A stretch of 64,000 nucleotides of DNA, from the NCBI RefSeq assembly GCF_030518795.1, contig NZ_CP130427.1, positions 4,588,001-4,652,000 on the forward strand, written 5' to 3'. A program made the position numbers and the translations under genes. Positions 1 through 9,148 of this stretch are shown piece by piece. Numbering within the stretch: position 1 is the first letter of the stretch; every line of letters begins with the position of its first letter. Origin of the DNA: Micromonospora sp. NBRC 110009. Lineage in GTDB: Bacteria > Actinomycetota > Actinomycetes > Mycobacteriales > Micromonosporaceae. A model generated the notes under the pieces. It saw only the letters and a program-made list of their open reading frames with translations. It was not told the origin of the DNA and ran no database searches.

Positions 1-390
1 GCCGGATGTGCTAGCACCCCCGCGACCAGCGGTTGTCTCGGCGGCTTCCAGACGGGCGCCGCTTGGCTCCAACATCCCGGTGGGCCCGACGGCTGTGGCA
101 GCTACTCGTAATGGGCCGGCGAGTCTGGCCGAGGTGCACCGTCACGGAGTGAGGGATCCTCCTTGCTGGAAGTTCCACCACCGACCCGCTTGTGGGGCGC
201 GTCGGAGCATTCGTTGTGGCGGATCTCCACCCCTGCCGGCCTCCGGTTCTTCGATCACGACGTGAAGGGGGTGGGGGATGAGGGGCACTTGCGGCCGGAG
301 TGGTGGGGCCCGGAGGTGATGCCGGCCCGTCCGCGGGGGCGGGTCGGGGATGAGCAGGTGCTGCGTCGGCCGGTCGCGCCGATGCTTGCG
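1..390. other. No gene recognised
   Basis: Reading frames here lack recognisable domains, and the longer ones overlap each other on both strands as expected for shadow frames in high-GC DNA. The stretch ends where the IS110 transposase remnant begins. Confidence 0.5.
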
Positions 391-750
391 GCACCGGTGG
401 ACGTGGTGCTCGACGTCGCCGCCCAGCTGCTCACCACCGCCGGCGACAACCCCGACCGGCTGCACTCCGAAGCCGCCCTCGCCCACCTCTGCGGCGCAGC
501 CCCCATCCCCGCCAGCTCCGGACGGGTGCGCCGCCACCGCCTCCACCGAGGAGGCGACCGCGGCGCCAACCACGCCCTGCACACCATCGCCCTCTGCCGC
601 CTGCGCTACGACCAGAGAACCCGCGCCTACCTGCACCGCCGCACCACCGAAGGCCTCAGCAAGCAGGAAATCCTCCGCTGCCTCAAGCGCTACATCGTCC
701 GCGACATCTACACCGCCCTACGAGCCGACTTCGCCGCACTCGCCCCTTGA
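391..750 (+). pseudogene. IS110-family transposase, C-terminal remnant
   Basis: About 118 codons match the C-terminal half of IS110-type transposases (Transposase_20 region). The run LLTTAGDNPDRLHSEA is followed by AHLCGAAPIPASSG, RHRLHRGGDR and, near the end, GLSKQEILRCLKRY, the family's conserved order. The frame stays open upstream to about 163, but that part does not look like the N-terminal RuvC-like DEDD domain, so the catalytic half is missing. The stop at 748-750 is probably the native end. It was likely left by deletion or recombination of an IS110 element. A short N-terminal IS110 fragment lies near 42.4 kb, but nothing shows that the two came from one copy. Confidence 0.8.
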
Positions 751-840
751 CCTCCATAGGAGCATCAGGATGGAACGCTCGGTTGTTGCTGTGGCCTTGA
801 TTGACAGCCGTTTCTACATTTTGCCCTGGAGGTTAACGCG

Positions 841-1491
841 ATGGATGGGCACTTGTCGGGAGTTGGCCTGTGGGCGATCCTGCTTGGTCTAGCGCTGACG
901 TCATCGGTTCTCGCTGCCGTAGTGGGCAAGCTGCTGGACCGAGGATCGTCCCAGCTGGACCGCTTGCGTGAGGGTTATGCCGAGGCAGCTAAAGCCCTCG
1001 CGGCCTGGGACAATTTCCCTTATCGGGTCGAGAGGCGAATTGACGATCATCCCGAAACTCGAAGGGCGCTATCTGAGTTGGGCTCCGATATCACTGAGAG
1101 ATTGGCCTACTACTCTGGATGGGTCAGTGCGGACAGCCCAGCAATGGGGGAGTTTTACATGCGCCTGGTTCAGCGGCTGCGCGTAGAGGTCGCTCCCCAT
1201 GCTCGCTTCGCGTGGAATCAGCCGCCCCGGTTGTCTGCTTCTGACATGAATATCAGGAAGGAGTTCACTGTATCTGTTACGCAAGGAACCTCGGGTTGGG
1301 CCTACGTGCAAGTGTTTTCTGCTGGCTTTCGCTACCGATTCGGGTGGCGTCGCTATCTACTCCCTACTCCACTGCTGCGGTACTTCCTTGCTAAGAAGGA
1401 GGTTCCGGGCGCCCGGCGGGCCGGCGCGGCCAGAGACGAAGACGGAGACGTCGCCGCGCCAGTTCAGAAAGCTGATGCCGGTGGAGCTTGA
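841..1491 (+). CDS. Membrane-anchored hypothetical protein (216 aa)
   Basis: Function not recognised. Start chosen at ATG 841 because GGAGG lies 8-9 bases upstream (about 828-832). Residues 6-28 form one hydrophobic helix (GLWAILLGLALTSSVLAAVV). A soluble alpha-rich domain with a DRLREGYAEAAKALAAW helix follows, and the tail after residue 185 is charged and low-complexity. This resembles the many small tail-anchored or N-anchored orphan proteins in actinobacterial accessory DNA. It is transcribed away from the IS110 remnant and has no close partner gene. GC at third positions is lower than in the core-like genes further right, which fits horizontal acquisition. Confidence 0.65.
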   Translation: MDGHLSGVGLWAILLGLALTSSVLAAVVGKLLDRGSSQLDRLREGYAEAAKALAAWDNFPYRVERRIDDHPETRRALSELGSDITERLAYYSGWVSADSPAMGEFYMRLVQRLRVEVAPHARFAWNQPPRLSASDMNIRKEFTVSVTQGTSGWAYVQVFSAGFRYRFGWRRYLLPTPLLRYFLAKKEVPGARRAGAARDEDGDVAAPVQKADAGGA

Positions 1492-1924
1492 CATCCATAG
1501 GAGCATACGCTTCTCGTGCTTCGGCCTTGGCGGTCGCATCAAGCGGATGTTTCGGTCATAACACCCTAAGCACGCATGAATGTCGGACGAGCTGCCGTCT
1601 CTCTTCGTGTACCTGGCTGGCGCAAGGCCCTCAGACGCGAAAGTGCGTCGACACAGGTCGCACCGTGGGTGCATATGAGGAGTGCGGCCCGTTTCGTTGC
1701 GCCGCTTTCTTGCCAAGACAATAAGGCGCGGTCACCAGCTGGACCAAGGCTCTTCCGGACACAGGGCTTGCATCGAGCGCCCAACCAGGTCTCCGAACCT
1801 GGAGCGATGCAAGCCGAACGCCAGACAGTAAAACCAGCTCTAGGTTCACCACTGGAGCCGGGACCGAGAGCGGCGGGAGCATCGACGTACTGCATAGTCT
1901 TGGTACATCGTCTATGGTCTTCCC
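1492..1924. other. Intergenic, no supported gene
   Basis: Several overlapping frames exist. One minus-strand frame (1357-1716) carries two CxxC pairs but overlaps the 3' end of the preceding gene and has no ribosome-binding site. The promoter of the 1925 gene should lie near the right edge. Confidence 0.5.
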
Positions 1925-2752
1925 ATGTCCCGGCGGGAGTTAGTGCGACGAGTGCAGGAAAGCCTACCCAAAGGTAGCGATTCCGTAGCATATCCGGACC
2001 ATCCTCTCTTGCTTGGGGGCCCCGACGTTCTGGCATCAACTAGTGGCACACTAACTGCGTACTTTGTCTCTACCCCGAGATCACCCCAAACGACCCCACA
2101 GGCGCTAGCAAATGTAATGTTGTCGCGCTTTGCCTTACCAAGAGGAACGACGTTCGTTCTGGTGCTGGAAGAGGCAGTAAGCGGGGTGCAGGAGAAGTCC
2201 TTTCTCTTCGATGGAGTGGTCATTATCCGACGTCGCCGTCGCACTGCCCTGCCATCGGGACCGATAGGCAGCCGATCAGGTGTCTGGGATGCAGTTGAAG
2301 AATTGAGGGGACCGCATCATGAACGCTACAGCGAAGCATGGGCTCTGACTCGCGAACGGGGACGTCATCCAAGTAGACCTACCCCCGGTAGGTCATCAGC
2401 CGAATACGGACTAGCACGCGGGATTTATCGCCCGAGAGGTCGCTACACGGACCTTGACAACGGACACATGTACGTCCGAAGCCCGCAACGCGAGAGCAGG
2501 GGTAGCCTCACTCAGCGGCTAAAGGAGGCGTCAATGACCGCGGCGCGGCTGGACTATTGCCTGGATGCAGGCGTCGAAGGGTTCAGCGAGGTGGAAGCCA
2601 ACATGCGGACGCACGGACTTCACTTGGCGCTGCATTACAACCGTCTACCCGCACTTCCCGGCACGCGGGCGTTTGATGCGCTTAAGCCGATTCGCGCCGC
2701 AGCATTCGCTGGCTTTGCTACGGACCTGGAGGATCAGAGTGTCGTCATATAA
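1925..2752 (+). CDS. Hypothetical protein, partner of HEPN gene (275 aa)
   Basis: Family not recognised. The protein is soluble, with no signal peptide or membrane segment. The N-terminal half (to about residue 105) looks like a compact alpha/beta domain (TLTAYFVSTPRSP, FVLVLEEAVSG). A basic stretch RRRRRTALPSG is followed by an Arg-rich middle region and a helical C-terminus. The next gene starts inside its 3' end (GTG 2739, stop 2750-2752), so translation is probably coupled and the two products likely act together. The low-complexity Arg-rich centre could bind nucleic acid (inference). Base composition is clearly less GC-rich than the window average, which suggests transfer. Confidence 0.65.
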   Translation: MSRRELVRRVQESLPKGSDSVAYPDHPLLLGGPDVLASTSGTLTAYFVSTPRSPQTTPQALANVMLSRFALPRGTTFVLVLEEAVSGVQEKSFLFDGVVIIRRRRRTALPSGPIGSRSGVWDAVEELRGPHHERYSEAWALTRERGRHPSRPTPGRSSAEYGLARGIYRPRGRYTDLDNGHMYVRSPQRESRGSLTQRLKEASMTAARLDYCLDAGVEGFSEVEANMRTHGLHLALHYNRLPALPGTRAFDALKPIRAAAFAGFATDLEDQSVVI

Positions 2753-3173
2753 GAAGCGGGTGACCACGCTGCGCGTATTGATTAGCGGGCACCCAGTCTT
2801 GAGTAGCTCGCCGAAACTGCCACATATTACGGGTGAGGTCGGGCGAATAGCCGCATCGGGCCGAATTCCAAAGCAGAACGGATGGCTGCTGGCTGTTGTT
2901 CATACCACCAGGGCGCTTGATACCACTCTGGGTGAAATCGTAAAAATCAAAGGATGGGCGAACAACAACAACCACAGCCTGGGTGGCTATTTGGGACTTC
3001 TTCACGTGAATTCGATTCTGTCACAACAAGAGAAAGATGACTACAACAAGGAAATTGTTTGGAAGCGCAATATGTACATGCACGAGGCTGGGGCCATGCC
3101 GAGCCAACTCGACGCAGACAAGATCCTCAGCGGTATGCACTCTTGTGCTTCGACGGTGCTGGCTCGTCTCTAG
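2739..3173 (+). CDS. HEPN-like protein with Rx4H motif (144 aa)
   Basis: Start GTG 2739 was chosen over upstream frame extensions because GGAGG (about 2728-2732) is well spaced and the start overlaps the previous stop by 14 bases. Near residue 110 the sequence VWKRNMYMHEAG holds an R-N-x3-H (Rx4H) motif, the catalytic signature of HEPN ribonucleases. The surrounding sequence is helical, as expected of the fold. The N-terminal part (LRVLISGHPV...TGEVGRIAAS) is beta-rich. HEPN proteins often act as RNases in toxin-antitoxin or abortive-infection modules. Coupling to the 1925 gene and immediate adjacency to a second Rx4H protein support a defence or toxin role. The HEPN call rests on the motif and context alone. 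Confidence 0.6.
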   Translation: MSSYKKRVTTLRVLISGHPVLSSSPKLPHITGEVGRIAASGRIPKQNGWLLAVVHTTRALDTTLGEIVKIKGWANNNNHSLGGYLGLLHVNSILSQQEKDDYNKEIVWKRNMYMHEAGAMPSQLDADKILSGMHSCASTVLARL

Positions 3174-3971
3174 GTGTCTAACTGGCCGACGGTCGGTTCG
3201 TACGTAGACAGATGTCCTTGGACGACGGCGAACACAACCGCGAGCGCGCGGCAGGCAGTCGCGGCACTTCGACCTCTAATGGTTACCTCGACGGGAAGGC
3301 ACCTGATGAACATCGGCGAGCCGGAGGAGGAGTGGGAGGGGTATAACTTCTCCGGGTTCGTTCCGATGATCTTGGCGGGCTACCGCATGTCAGCGGTATG
3401 GCGCGCGCTTAGAGGCTTGGAAAGGCTAACTGAAACCATCGCCGCCGACATCCAATCCGAAGCGGCCGATTACCTCACATGGTGTGAGGCCCACGAGCAT
3501 GACGAGTACCCCAATGAGTTCGGACTTTCGATCGATCTAGCGGCAGCTGAGGTTTATGCCGACGAAATGCTTGCGGCTGCGTCCGAGCTTCCGCACCTGT
3601 TCTTTGGCGGCCTGGTCGTCTACCTGCTGAGCACGTTGGAAGCGACCCTGGCCGGCTGTCTTGAGGCAGCCCAGATCGTCACGCAGCGCCCAGTCGTGAA
3701 GAGAGTCCCGAATCCCAAGCTAGAAAACTACGTCAGAGCGCTAGAGGGTTGCGGCGTTCATGTCGGCTGGGATGACGAGGTCTGGGCGGCCCTCCGTCAA
3801 TGGCGCGATCTCCGAAACAAGATCGTTCACACGTTCGATATGCCGCAAGGGGCACCAATTCTTTCTAGCTCAGCGGCGCAGGAGGTGTTCTGGCTAGTGG
3901 ACTTAGCAATCAGAGACGTCGATCACGCAATGTCCGCGCTTGGGTCCTTCGCTAAACGCCCAAGCCCCTGA
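3174..3971 (+). CDS. HEPN-like helical protein (265 aa)
   Basis: The ORF opens with GTG 3174 directly after the previous stop. No ribosome-binding site is visible, so an internal ATG at 3279 is an alternative start. The product is mostly helical. Around residue 215 it reads WRDLRNKIVHTFD, an R-N-x3-H (Rx4H) arrangement typical of HEPN domains such as the MAE_28990/RiboL-PSP types. A hydrophobic helix (LFFGGLVVYLLSTLEATLAG, about residues 142-161) is more likely a core helix of the bundle than a membrane segment. With the preceding gene this gives two consecutive HEPN-like proteins in one transcription unit, which could form a heteromeric RNase or a toxin/inhibitor pair (inference). Confidence 0.6.
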   Translation: MSNWPTVGSYVDRCPWTTANTTASARQAVAALRPLMVTSTGRHLMNIGEPEEEWEGYNFSGFVPMILAGYRMSAVWRALRGLERLTETIAADIQSEAADYLTWCEAHEHDEYPNEFGLSIDLAAAEVYADEMLAAASELPHLFFGGLVVYLLSTLEATLAGCLEAAQIVTQRPVVKRVPNPKLENYVRALEGCGVHVGWDDEVWAALRQWRDLRNKIVHTFDMPQGAPILSSSAAQEVFWLVDLAIRDVDHAMSALGSFAKRPSP

Positions 3972-4415
3972 CCTATACCTCCCTGGGGCCCTCACCGATC
4001 ACGGGGTCGGCGCGCCGTCCTCATCTGGCCAGGCGACTCGCGCTGAGTCCTGCGTGGCAACGCCTGACCCCTGCGTGGCCCCAACGCCCCGCCAAGACAG
4101 CACTGCGAGCCAACCCAGCAGGGGACGGACCCCGAGGTGGCGACGGCTGGCCAAGGCGCTGCGCGTGTCCTCTTAATCCGGTGGTCGGTCGTACCAGGCG
4201 AGGCAGCCGATAGGCAGCGAGGGTTCAGCAGCGGGCGGCAGCCAACGACAGCAGGCGGCAGAGAAGCCCTGCTCGACGATGCAAGACGGCATCGGATGAC
4301 ACACGACGTTGCGCCGTACCCGCGTTCACACCGAAGCGTCCTCTGGCGCTCGGCGACCTGGCGCTGGCAGTACTAGAGCCCAATGGAAGCGGTGCTTTGC
4401 CGGCAGGCCACACCG
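3972..4415. other. Intergenic between convergent genes
   Basis: About 440 bases between the convergent HEPN-like and PIN genes. Short frames here have no recognisable content or start signals, and no clear hairpin terminator was found by eye. Confidence 0.5.
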
Positions 4416-5603
4416 CTATGAAATCGAGCTGCGCGCCGCCTCTAGTGCATCTGAAATTGCCTCGGTCACGCCGCCCTTCTGGGAGCCTATGTCAACGAAG
4501 GCTGCGACCGCACAACGCCTAGGAGCCTCAGGGCGGACGACGTTGATCACGCGAGCGAATCGACGGTCCGCGGTGGCGAAAATGTCGGCATCGGGAAGGT
4601 ACGAGGAATACTGTTCATCCACAGGGTTGCCCGGGCCAATCTTGCTTGCGTGCTGCCCATATCGGACTGCCCATCGAAGCCAGCACCGCAACATCGCTGC
4701 GTCATCCATCTCGTACAACCACATCCGGCCGAAGTCGGCCCGATCGCTGCAGGCAACGTCAAGGTCGACGTAGGCTCCGACCCAGTCGGCGTAGGTCGTG
4801 TCCTCGCCCGTGAAAGGGGCTCGCCTCCTCACGGTGAACAAGGCTTGCCAAAATATCCCGAGGTTCTCCAAACGCCAGGGTTCGATAACGGTGCCGGGTT
4901 GCCACCCTTCAGCAATAGCGTCTGCCTCGCCGTCAGGGGGCGGAATCAAGCGCCTCAGTCGGATAGCCTTTGGCACCTCCTCCAAAGTCCGAAAGAAGCC
5001 GGCCGATCGCCACTCGGCTTGCTGTTGGCGCTGCTCACGCAGCAGCAGCTCGCTCTGGGCCGCTCGCCGCTGCCTGCCTGCGAGAAGTCCAGCGGCTTCA
5101 TCTCGCGCTGCCCGCCAGACCCTTGTTTTCCAAAAACTCTCCAATTCTGCTATCGCTCGCTGGTCCGGCTCCTGCTTCAGCCAATGAGGCCTCAGCCGGG
5201 CAACCTCTGCTACAAATTCCCCACTCTCACGCTCGGCCTCTGTCGGCAAATGCCTCCAAGCCGATCGGCATATCAATCTGACAATTCGCCTCCGTGAGGC
5301 CGTATGAGGACTGTTCAGTACCTCGAGAAGCGTTGCCGGTGGGATGACTACCTGTATTTGTGAGCTCCGGACGAATCGGTGGAACTGATCCTGCTCGCGA
5401 TAGTCGGCTAGACGGCTCCACACATTCGTGTCCAAGAGCAGCCGCGTCTGTTGGGAGCTTTCGTTAGATTCCTGAGGGGCATGACTGCACGGCGAAGAAC
5501 CTTGCCCAGTGCGCTCCGGGTAGAAGCGGCGGCCTAGGTTTTCATTCGCCAGTGGTCGACGCGGCTTAGGACCTGCCCGGTCGGGTGCTGCGCTAGCACT
5601 CAC
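4416..5603 (-). CDS. PIN-domain nuclease, probable toxin (395 aa)
   Basis: A PIN (PilT N-terminus) RNase fold is indicated by LLLDTNVWSRL near residue 55 (first acidic residue plus Asn), an acidic position in PPATLLEVLNS near residue 93, and the late metal-ligand motif LPDADIFATADRRFARVI near residue 335. A long helical insertion lies between the early and late motifs, so the protein is about three times longer than VapC-type toxins. The start overlaps the stop of the 103-aa gene by 4 bases (ATGA, 5600-5603), the usual antitoxin-first arrangement. The N-terminal 50 residues are polar and probably disordered. Expected role: metal-dependent RNA cleavage held in check by the upstream product. 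Confidence 0.75.
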   Translation of the reverse strand: MSASAAPDRAGPKPRRPLANENLGRRFYPERTGQGSSPCSHAPQESNESSQQTRLLLDTNVWSRLADYREQDQFHRFVRSSQIQVVIPPATLLEVLNSPHTASRRRIVRLICRSAWRHLPTEAERESGEFVAEVARLRPHWLKQEPDQRAIAELESFWKTRVWRAARDEAAGLLAGRQRRAAQSELLLREQRQQQAEWRSAGFFRTLEEVPKAIRLRRLIPPPDGEADAIAEGWQPGTVIEPWRLENLGIFWQALFTVRRRAPFTGEDTTYADWVGAYVDLDVACSDRADFGRMWLYEMDDAAMLRCWLRWAVRYGQHASKIGPGNPVDEQYSSYLPDADIFATADRRFARVINVVRPEAPRRCAVAAFVDIGSQKGGVTEAISDALEAARSSIS

Positions 5604-5911
5604 TGCTTTGCCCAGTACCGGAAGATCTCCTGCACGGTGGTGTGCCAGGGAACATCGCCTTCTTCAAAGCCCTTGCCGGGTGCTCCAGACTCTGAGTTGA
5701 CCACGAGAGCTGCCAGTGAGGGTTCGCCAGCCTCGATGCAGAGGTCCGATAGGTCGTCCAGCACGTGCCGCATGTGGTGGCTCAAGGCAACGTCAGAGAT
5801 GCCTATGGCCAAGCCGAGCGCTTTGTACGTCACCAGGGAGCGGCGGCGGGCGGCCATGATGAGCCCACCGCGCGCTTGAAGGACCTGTTGGTCTCTTGAC
5901 GTCAGCACCAT
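5600..5911 (-). CDS. Small HTH-like protein upstream of PIN gene (103 aa)
   Basis: ATG 5911 has AGGAG about 9 bases upstream. Residues 15-55 read like a winged-helix or HTH segment (LVTYKALGLAIGIS). The C-terminal half contains the family signature LAALVVNSESGAPGKGF, seen in small actinobacterial proteins of unknown function. By position (first gene, ATGA overlap with the PIN nuclease) it is the likely antitoxin and autorepressor. The family is not one of the standard VapB folds, so the antitoxin role is inferred from context only. Confidence 0.65.
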   Translation of the reverse strand: MVLTSRDQQVLQARGGLIMAARRRSLVTYKALGLAIGISDVALSHHMRHVLDDLSDLCIEAGEPSLAALVVNSESGAPGKGFEEGDVPWHTTVQEIFRYWAKQ

Positions 5912-6043
5912 GTGGACATACTCCTGCTCCTGCTCACAGGGGGAAAGGCCAGAGCCGGCGAGGGCGGCCGAGCAGCCCTCGATGAACTTCGCGTCTGCAT
6001 GCCTACTTTGGCGGCCTGCAACTGCGGTCCGGGACTCATAGTC

Positions 6044-9000
6044 CTACTGCTGGGCGGTGAGCTGGTCGAGGGTTTCTGTGGCGGCGTCTCGCAGCCGAGC
6101 GAAGGCGTCCGGCTCGGCCGCGGCGAGTTCGGTGTAGATGCCTATCGCCTCGGTCGTCGTCTTGATCGCGGCGGGCATGTAGTCGGGGTCGGGAACTTGG
6201 ACCGTGATCCATCCCACGTTCCATAGCGAGCTTGCCAGGCCGGACAGGTGGGCGTCGCGGTTGAGCCGGACCAGCTCTCGGTAGAGCTCGACGGCTTCCC
6301 CGGTGGCGATCAGGGCTTCGGCCAGCCGGCCCGCCTGCGCCAACGGGACGGTGTGGCTCCTTAGCGAGCTTGCCAGGCCGGACAGGTGGGCGTCGCGGTT
6401 GAGCCGGACCAGCTCTCGGTAGAGCTCGACGGCTTCCCCGGTGGCGATCAGGGCTTCGGCCAGCCGGCCCGCCTGCACCAACCGCGAGGCGTGGTATTGC
6501 ACTGACGCTGCCAGGTCGGGCAGGTAGGCGTGGCGGTTGAGCCGGACCAGCTCTCGATAGAGGTCGACGGCTTCCCCGGTGGCGATCAGTGCCTCGGCCA
6601 ACCGGCCCACTTCTGCCAAATCTGCGGCATGATTGTTCACCGATACGGCCAGGTCGGGCAGGTAGGCGTCGCGGTTGAGCCGGACCAGCTGCCGGCGTAG
6701 GCCGACCGCTTCGCTGCTGGCGATCAATGCCTCCGCCCGCCGATTCGCATCCCCCAACAGGACGCCGCGATTGCTCACCGACATTGCCAGGTCGGGCAGG
6801 TAGGCGTCAGGGTTGAGCCGGACCAGCTCTCGGTAGAGGTCGACGGCTTCGCCGCTGGTGATCAATGCTTCTGTCAACCGGCCCGCCTGCGCCAATCGTG
6901 AGGCGTAGTTGTTCACTGACATTGCCATATCGGGCAGGTGGGCGTCGGGGTCGAGCCGGACCAGCTCTCGGTAGAGGTCGACGGCTTCGCCGCTGGTGGT
7001 CAGGGCCTCGTCCCGGCGGCCCGCCTCGGGCAATAGGACGGCGTAGTTGTTCACTACCCCTGCCAGGTCGGGCAGGTGGGCGCCGGGGTCGAGCCGTGCC
7101 AGCTGTCGGTACAGGTCGACGGCTTCGCGGCTGACGGTCAGGGCCTCGTCCCGGCGGCCCGCCTCCGCCAACCGGACGGCGTGATTGCTCACCGACGCGG
7201 CGAGGTCCCGCAGGTATTCCTCGGGATTGTGCCGTGCCAGCTGTCGGTACAGGTCGAGGACTTCGCCGCTGACGGTCAGGGCCTCGTCCCGGCGGCCCGC
7301 CTCCGCCAACCGGACGGCGTGATTGCTCACCGACGCGGCGAGGTCCCGCAGGTATTCCTCGGGATTGTGCCGTGCCAGCTGTCGGTACAGGTCGACGGCT
7401 TCGCCGCTGACGGTCAGGGCCTCGTCCCGGCGGCCCGCCTCCGCCAACCGGACGGCGTGCACGGCGCGCCATTTCGCACGGTCGGCCGCTGTTTCCATCG
7501 CATCGTTGCTGATGATCACGGTAGTCAGCGCTAGCGCCAACCGGTGCAACTCCAAAGAAGGGTACGGCACCCGCTGCGCCAGGCTACGCAGCCACTGCAG
7601 TTCGTGCGGTGACTGCTCGGCCAAGAGCATCGCCATCCGTGGGGCGTAGCGGCCGGGGAACTGGAGAGCCACCTGCACCACTGCCTCGGCCATCGTCGCC
7701 ACGTCCGCGGCTAGCGCCTCACCGATGAACCCGTCCACCTCGGCTTCCTCAACCGCAGCGTGGTCAACCGCAGCCCGGCCCAGCAGGGTCAACGCCTGCA
7801 CCGCCTGCCCGACCCCAAGTCCGCGAAACAGCGCTTCGCGCTCGTTAGCGCTACATTTGCCCAGTACCCCCACCGCTAAATGCTCGGCGAGCAAATCCGG
7901 CTGCAGCGTGCCCAATCGCCCCTCGGCCGAGGGACTCTCGTCGGCCGGGTAGAGACCGCGCAGCCACCGCACCCACGGCGCTTCTCCGTCCACGGCCTGT
8001 CCGCCATCCGCCCTTTCAGCCGCCACGGTAGGTAAGGCACGCCGTACTAGGCCGGCAACGGCCGGCTCGTCGTCAGCTCCGAACAACGCCGCCACTCCAA
8101 CGACCCGAACCAGCAGCGCATCAGCCTCCTCTTCGTCGGCCGGCAGGTTGATTCGGTGGCGTTTGGCGCTGCCCCGCCAGTACCGACGCTCATGCCCCAA
8201 AACCTCCGCAATCACATCTCCCCGTCCGTAGCCGTTGGCCGGGCCACCTAACACCGCTACCAGGGCCGCCGCATGCAACCGCAGCACCGGTGCATTCTCC
8301 GGGTACTTCCGATGCTCTAGATCTGCTGGAGCCGACCGTCTGAGCTTGCGCGCGAAAACCTCTGCCGCATGCGCCACCACCTCAACCGCCGGCCGTGTAT
8401 CGATGCGCGCATCCAACGCCACCAGGTTGCGCCGATCACTGGTCAACGCATCCAACAGCGCCGCATGCTCATGAACCGAGGCAGACAATGACGTCCACCA
8501 CGAAGCAGCGGTACGGGCTAGCAGCAGCACGCGAACCTGGTCACCGCGACGCCGCGACGCCGCCACCAGCAACTGCGCTAACCCCCTACCAGGGCGAGAC
8601 TCGGCATAGTCCACGATCAGCAGCAGGCGGCTCGGCGCACCATCGGTAGTCGCTTTATCCGCCGCCTGCCCCTCGGTTCCCATCTGTACGGGAACACACT
8701 GCCAACCCCGGCGTTCTAGATCATCCATTAGCCGCAACGCCAGCCTGGTTTTGCCGTAGCCACCAGGGGCGAAGACCAGGCGGACGACCGACTCGCCGCG
8801 ATCCTCGCACCACGCCGACAACTGTCGAAGTTCCGCCTCTCGGCCGCGGAACGGAACAACCTGCTGCGACGGATACAGCAGCCACACCAGTGACGACGGC
8901 GCCACGGTCGACACAGCGCCGAAGTCCACCCGCCGCACCAGCCTTGAAACCCGCTCGTACAGGAACGGCGAGAAGGCCCCTACCGTCGCGGCCAACCCAC

Positions 9001-9148
9001 CAACCAGCACAGTGGATACCGGCTTGTTCTCCGCCACCGCCACCCATGCCGCAGACGCCGCTGGGGCACCGACTGCCAATCCCAGCAGAACGCGGAGCAA
9101 CCACCTCGGCACGGGCGCACCGTACCGACCGTCAGCAGCGAACCACAA
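6044..9148 (-). CDS. Membrane-anchored STAND-like NTPase with TPR repeats (1034 aa)
   Basis: Two hydrophobic helices lie at about residues 17-37 and 44-64. A P-loop ATPase follows, with Walker A GGYGKTR (129-135) and Walker B RLLLIVDYAES (about 172-182). From about residue 560 to the C-terminus there are at least nine TPR-like repeats of 46 residues (A-x-L-A-x-A-G-R-x-x-E-A-L, then VDLYRELVRLN). The architecture fits signal-transduction ATPases that sense a trigger through TPRs and are widespread in actinobacterial conflict systems. No effector domain is fused, so membrane action or a partner is implied. The listed start is TTG with no good ribosome-binding site. GTG at 9112 is an alternative that would shorten the N-terminus by 12 residues. 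It lies alone, downstream of no obvious operon partner. Confidence 0.8.
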   Translation of the reverse strand: MWFAADGRYGAPVPRWLLRVLLGLAVGAPAASAAWVAVAENKPVSTVLVGGLAATVGAFSPFLYERVSRLVRRVDFGAVSTVAPSSLVWLLYPSQQVVPFRGREAELRQLSAWCEDRGESVVRLVFAPGGYGKTRLALRLMDDLERRGWQCVPVQMGTEGQAADKATTDGAPSRLLLIVDYAESRPGRGLAQLLVAASRRRGDQVRVLLLARTAASWWTSLSASVHEHAALLDALTSDRRNLVALDARIDTRPAVEVVAHAAEVFARKLRRSAPADLEHRKYPENAPVLRLHAAALVAVLGGPANGYGRGDVIAEVLGHERRYWRGSAKRHRINLPADEEEADALLVRVVGVAALFGADDEPAVAGLVRRALPTVAAERADGGQAVDGEAPWVRWLRGLYPADESPSAEGRLGTLQPDLLAEHLAVGVLGKCSANEREALFRGLGVGQAVQALTLLGRAAVDHAAVEEAEVDGFIGEALAADVATMAEAVVQVALQFPGRYAPRMAMLLAEQSPHELQWLRSLAQRVPYPSLELHRLALALTTVIISNDAMETAADRAKWRAVHAVRLAEAGRRDEALTVSGEAVDLYRQLARHNPEEYLRDLAASVSNHAVRLAEAGRRDEALTVSGEVLDLYRQLARHNPEEYLRDLAASVSNHAVRLAEAGRRDEALTVSREAVDLYRQLARLDPGAHLPDLAGVVNNYAVLLPEAGRRDEALTTSGEAVDLYRELVRLDPDAHLPDMAMSVNNYASRLAQAGRLTEALITSGEAVDLYRELVRLNPDAYLPDLAMSVSNRGVLLGDANRRAEALIASSEAVGLRRQLVRLNRDAYLPDLAVSVNNHAADLAEVGRLAEALIATGEAVDLYRELVRLNRHAYLPDLAASVQYHASRLVQAGRLAEALIATGEAVELYRELVRLNRDAHLSGLASSLRSHTVPLAQAGRLAEALIATGEAVELYRELVRLNRDAHLSGLASSLWNVGWITVQVPDPDYMPAAIKTTTEAIGIYTELAAAEPDAFARLRDAATETLDQLTAQQ
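6226..7470 (-). repeat. Tandem 138-bp repeats inside the TPR gene
   Basis: The TPR units are repeated at DNA level with a 138-bp period (46 codons). The blocks starting near 6228 and 6366 are identical for over 110 bases. The blocks near 7181 and 7319 are likewise nearly identical. Intermediate copies are more diverged. This points to recent amplification and homogenisation of binding repeats. Confidence 0.85.

Noticed and set aside
1357..1716. Minus-strand frame with two CxxC pairs, zinc-finger-like
   Set aside because: It overlaps the 3' end of a better supported plus-strand gene and has no ribosome-binding site or family match.
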